Assembly: GCA_933228675.1 (NCBI GenBank)
Contig: OW121743.1
Location: forward strand, 16,134,884-16,198,883
Origin: Stomorhina lunata
Lineage: Eukaryota > Arthropoda > Insecta > Diptera > Rhiniidae
Reading direction: 5' to 3'
DNA: 64,000 nucleotides
Part shown: one piece after another, positions 60,001 through 64,000 of the stretch
Layout: each line of letters opens with the position of its first letter
How positions within the stretch are numbered: position 1 is the first letter of the stretch
The notes under the pieces: model-generated
Database searches by the model: none
The model's input: only the letters and a program-made list of their open reading frames with translations
Told to the model about the DNA's origin: nothing
Position numbers and translations under genes: made by a program

Positions 60001-60360
60001 AAAAAAATATCTTATTTTATTTAATAATATTAAACAATTTTAAAGCGAGTACCTGAGTAACCGTTTACTAAGTATTTTTATTAAAGTAGAAAAATTCTAG
60101 ATTTTTAAAGAAATTTATATTTTTACTTATTTATGAAAAATATCTTCCCTTTTTTTTGAAAATATTAAACAATTTCAAAGCGAGTACCTGAGTAACCACT
60201 TACTAAGTTTTGTATTACCTTGAAAAAATTATGGATTTATAATAGAAAATTTAATTTTTAGCTATTTTGTATAAAAAGTATATTTATTTTCTTAATCATT
60301 TGAAAAATTTCAAAGCGACAAATTTTAAAAGTAACCGGTTATTCAATTAATTATTGTCCA
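57090..60360 (+). repeat. Super-array block 3: GTAACCGGTTAC / GAGTAACCGCTTACT satellite
   Basis: Left part (57090-58850): AAGTAACCGGTTAC-type boxes near 57258, 57375, 57529, 57640, 57782, 57927, 58085, 58222, 58530, 58690 and 58833. Right part (58969-60200): more uniform ~126-146-bp units with GTACCTGAGTAACCGCTTAC near 58969, 59110, 59243, 59370, 59512, 59657, 59783, 59929, 60055 and 60190, each with TTCTAGATTTTTAATAGAAA and GATAATATTAAACAATTT. The frames at 57756-57983 and 58788-58970 lie inside units and are spurious. Confidence 0.92.
58056..58147. other. Perfect 41-bp palindrome inside the super-array
   Basis: 58056-58096 (ending TTCGAGTAACCGGTTAC) and 58107-58147 (beginning GTAACCGGTTACTCGAA) are exact reverse complements over 41 bp, with the 10-nt loop TTGGGTATTT. 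The right arm has the same orientation as surrounding units (CGAATTAATCTAATTTATTT also appears near 57950), so the left arm is an inverted partial copy. It could extrude as a cruciform and marks a local orientation break. Confidence 0.95.
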
Positions 60361-61305
60361 GATTTCTTGAATCTTGATGTTTAACGTTTATCTAACTTAT
60401 TTTAAGCCACTTCTTTTAATCTCACAAAATTTCAATTTTTCAAGGTAATTTTCTTCCCAGGCTTTGTAGTTGACAAGCACGATCCTGTCCTAGTCCTTTA
60501 TAAGACTAATAACTAGTTTCCTGTTTTTCTTAGCACTCAACTGGACATACCCTTAAGCCTTTTTTTTATTTTTATCAAAATCCCATAAAAATGATCGAAT
60601 AACAATAGAATAGAAATAGAAAACAATAGATAAATATCCTTTAACCAAAAAGGGATTTTTAAAGGATACAATAGAGAAAAAGGGGTGTCTTGAACTTGAC
60701 CACTGACCAGTGGGACAATGACCAAAGAATTCTTTAAGAAACTTTTCTTTTGTTAGTTTTAAAAAGTAAAGAAACTTGATTTGAAAAAAGCTTCTGAGTT
60801 TGACAAATATAGGCTAGATGTCCTTGATTAAAATCTAGGAGTTCTTTTTTCAAAAGCTTTTCAAAATTTTGAGAATTTTTTAAAATTTCTTAACAGATGT
60901 TTTAAAAAATGTATCTTTTGTTCGGTTGAAGATTTTGTTAGCTATATTTTTCTACTTTAAGATGGTATAAAAGAAAACTGGATCTAATTTTTCAATAACC
61001 GAAATTTTCGCCAAATGGAGCTGGCAGCTGTGAAGGCTTTTAAACATCCAGTTTGGATGCTGCAGCTGTTATGAGAGGATGGACAAAGAAATTGTCAAAT
61101 AAAAGAACAGAATTTTCATCAAATAAAATCTTTGTTCTAAAGTCCAGTTTTGAAAAGGTAATTATCATAAAAGGTACAAATGGCCTTGGATTTGAAGATG
61201 CAATTAGGAAAACGTTTTCTTTTTCATAAAAAATAGGACAAACATTCGTTATCTTGCTATCATAACGAAAAAGGTTTAAATCATTTAGCTTTTTTTCAGA
61301 ATTAT
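60361..61305. other. Non-repetitive DNA, no gene seen
   Basis: Between two satellites. The minus-strand frame at 60537-60725 has no domain. A short GC-richer stretch (GGATGCTGCAGCTGTTATG near 61056) is the only compositional feature. Confidence 0.4.
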
Positions 61306-61309
61306 GATT

Positions 61310-63830
61310 ATTTAAGTAAATTTTGGTATCGGATTGATATCGAGATTATATGGGACCTATAGTCGTATAAGGACCAACTGACCTAAAAGTTGGAAAATTA
61401 GTAAATATTCAAGAAAATTTTCTCTGTACTAAATTTCTTAATCGTATCTATCAGATCTTCAGAGTTATGAGCATTTAAGTAAATTTTGATATCGGGGTTA
61501 TATGGGGTCTATAACCGTATGAGGACCTACTGACCCAAAAGTTGGTAAATAGGTAAATATTCATGTAAATCGTTTCTGTACTAAATTTCATATTAACATC
61601 CGACAGATCTTCAAAGTTAGGAGTGTTTAAGTAAATTTTGACATCGGGTTTATATGGGGTCTATAGTCGTATAAAGACCTACTGATCCAAAAGTTTCTAA
61701 ATTGATAGATGTTTATATAAATCTTGTCTATACTGAACTCTATAATCATATCTATTAGATCTTCAGAGTTATGAGCATTAATGTAAATTTTGATATCGGG
61801 GTTATATGGGGTCTATAACCGTATGAGGACCTACTGACCCAAAAGTTGGTAAATAGGTAAATATTCATGTAAATCGTTTCTGTACTAAATTTCATATTCA
61901 CATCCAAAAGATCTTTAAAGTTATGAATGTTTAAGTAAATTTTGACATCGGGTTTATATGGGGTCTATACTCGTATAAGGACCTACAGACCCAAAAGTTT
62001 CTAAATTGAAAGATGTTTATATAAATCTTGTCTATACTGAATTTTATAATCATATCTATTAGATCTTCAAAGTTGTGAGTATTTAAGTAAATTTTGATAT
62101 CGGGATATACGGGGCCTATAGTCGTATAAGGACCTACTGACCCAAAAGTTAGTAAAATGATAAATGTTCATAAAAGACATCTTTGTACTAAATTTCTTAA
62201 TCATATCTATCAGATCTTCAGAGTTATGAGCATTTAAGTAAATTTTGATATCGGGGTTATATGGGGTCTATAACCGTATTAGGACCTACAGACCCAAAAG
62301 TTGGTAAATAGGTAAATATTCATGTAAATCGTTTCTGTACTAAATTTCATATTAACATCCGACAGATCTTCAAAGTTATGAATGTTTAAGTAAATTTTGA
62401 CATTGGATTTATATGGGGTCTACAGTCGTATAAAGACCTACTGATCCAAAAGTTTCTAAATTGATAGATGTTTATATAAATCTTGTCTATACTGAATTCT
62501 AAAATCATATCTATTAGATCTTCAAAGTTTTGAGCATTTAAGTAAATTTTGATATCGGGGTTATATGGGGTCTATAACCGTATGAGGACCTACTGACCCA
62601 AAAGTTGGTAAATAGGTAAATATTCATGTAAATCGTTTCTGTACTAAATTTCATATTAACATCCGACAGATCTTCAAAGTTATGAATGTTTAAGTAAATT
62701 TTGACATTGGATTTATATGGGGTCTACAGTCGTATAAAGACCTACTGATCCAAAAGTTTCTAAATTGATAGATGTTTATATATGGATCCCATAGTCGTCT
62801 AAGGACCTACTGACCCAAAAGTTGGTAAATTGGTTAATATTCATGTAAGTCATGTCTGAACTAAATTTCATATTCATATCTATCTGACCTTCAAAGTTAT
62901 GAGAGTTTAAGTAAATTCTGGTATCAGTGTTATATGGGGTCTACAATCGCATAAGAACCTACTCACCCAAAAGTTGATAAATCGATAGATGTTCATATAA
63001 AACTTGTCTGTAACTTATTTTATAATCATATTTTTGAGATCTTCAAAGTTATGAGTATATAAGTAAATTTTGATATCGGGGTTATATGGGGCCTACTGTC
63101 GTATGAGGACCTACTGACCCAAAAGTTAGTAAAATGGTTAATTTTCATAAAAGACTCCTTTGTAGTAAATTTCTTAATCATATCTATCGGATCTTCAGAG
63201 TTATGAGTATTTAAGTAAATTTTGATATCGGGGTTATATGGAGCTAATGATCAAAAAGTTGGTAAATTGGTAAATATTTATGTAAATCATCTCCAAACTA
63301 AATTTCGTAATCATATCTATCAAATCTTCAGAGTTATACATGTTTAAGTAAATTTTGATATCGGAGTTATATGGGACCCATAGTCGTATGAAGACCTTAT
63401 GATCCAAAAGTTAGTAATTTGGTAAATATTTATGTAAATCATCTCCGAACTAAATTTCATATTCATATCTATCAGATCTTCAAAGTTATGAGTGTTTAAG
63501 TAAATTTTGATATCGGGGTTATATTGGGCGTATAGTCGAATAAGAACCCACTGACCCCAAAGGGGAAATTTAAAATGCCTCTGTACTAAATTTCTTGATC
63601 ATATCTATTAGATCTTCAAAGTTATGAGTATTTAGGTAAATTTTGATATCGGGGTTATAAAAGCGTATAGTCGTATGAGGACCTAATGACCCAAGAGTTG
63701 ACGAATTGGTAAATATTCATATACTACTTTTCCGTACTAAATTTAATTATCGTATCTATTAGAACGTATGATATCTATTGGACCTTAAGAGTTACAAGCT
63801 TTAATGTTATTTCCAGGATGGGGTTTACAT
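61310..63830 (+). repeat. 152-bp satellite, about 16 units with dimer structure
   Basis: TAAGTAAATTTTGATATCGG with TTATATGGGGTCTATA, GGACCTACTGACCCAAAAGT and AGATCTTCAAAGTTATGAG. Markers at 61334, 61489, 61640, 61792, 61944, 62096, 62248, 62399, 62551 and 62703 are 151-152 bp apart (155 for the first). After a deletion near 62775 they continue at about 62920, 63072, 63224, 63358, 63511 and 63646. Units alternate between GATATCGGGGTTATA and GACATCGGGTTTATA types, so the amplification unit was often ~304 bp. No reading frame of note. Confidence 0.95.
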
Positions 63831-63974
63831 GGGGGCCTTATTCAAAATTTCATAATCTGAATAAATTTTGAATAGTGTAGACTTTATGTGGTTAAGACTT
63901 AAAATGTCTATATAGATAGGTTATACAAACGTTTAATAGTCTACACAGAAAATATATAGTATACTCTGACTGTC

Positions 63975-64000
63975 CGTTTAGACTATATTTAGTCTAAACG
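63975..64000. other. 11-bp stem-loop at the window edge
   Basis: CGTTTAGACTA-TATT-TAGTCTAAACG is a perfect inverted repeat ending exactly at the last base shown. TAGTCTACACAG and GTGTAGACTTT words just before it suggest a family of related palindromic words or the start of another repeat continuing to the right. Confidence 0.8.

Overview
The window looks like gene-poor, repeat-dominated DNA of an insect, most probably a schizophoran (muscoid or calliphorid) fly. The evidence is very high A+T, mariner-type and DD41D-type transposase remnants, a non-LTR retrotransposon with its 3' end in four places, repeats resembling Drosophila INE-1/DINE-1, tRNA-derived SINEs, and one short exon with a fly-like start context and splice donor. 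Placing it in the blow flies is a guess; nothing here proves the species. There is no sign of prokaryotic gene organisation, and almost every open reading frame is a by-product of a tandem repeat.

Layout. 1-6750: 11/12-bp minisatellites sharing the core AGTTCTA, in both orientations, mixed with copies of a short dispersed repeat. 7855-8490: five ~142-bp units. 9570-12560: two further tandem arrays (~285 bp and ~239 bp). 14130-14330: an outlying relative of the later 253-bp satellite. 15270-15960: two SINE copies. 16487-19326: a foldback-like element with ~130-bp inverted ends around a ~200-bp tandem array. 20051-20281: a MITE-like inverted-repeat element. 20661-22960: a DINE/Helentron-like element with central tandem repeats. 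24480-27375: the 253-bp satellite. 27390-27690: an inverted 5' fragment of the DINE-like element. 27960-30240: a ~260-bp AT-rich array. 33080-33703: a mariner pseudogene. 33920-35285: a 5'-truncated LINE with a 13-bp target site duplication. 36140-36788: the only plausible host gene part (promoter, 5'UTR, first coding exon, minus strand). 36985-39275: a 31-bp satellite with higher-order structure. 39850-40212 and 46960-48700: DD41D transposase remnants on the minus strand. 44136-46258: a longer LINE copy, minus strand. 49835-60360: a ~10.5-kb super-array in three blocks that keeps an ACCGGTT-type box about every 130-150 bp. 61310-63830: a regular 152-bp satellite.

No set of genes works together here. 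The story is how the DNA is built: arrays appear to start inside or beside transposon ends (DINE-like termini, foldback ends, a LINE tail) and then expand and acquire higher-order periods. The strongest items for follow-up are the ACCGGTT super-array with its perfect 41-bp palindrome, the repeated link between DINE-like termini and satellites, the DD41D remnants that no long reading frame reveals, and the orphan first exon at 36.1-36.8 kb.
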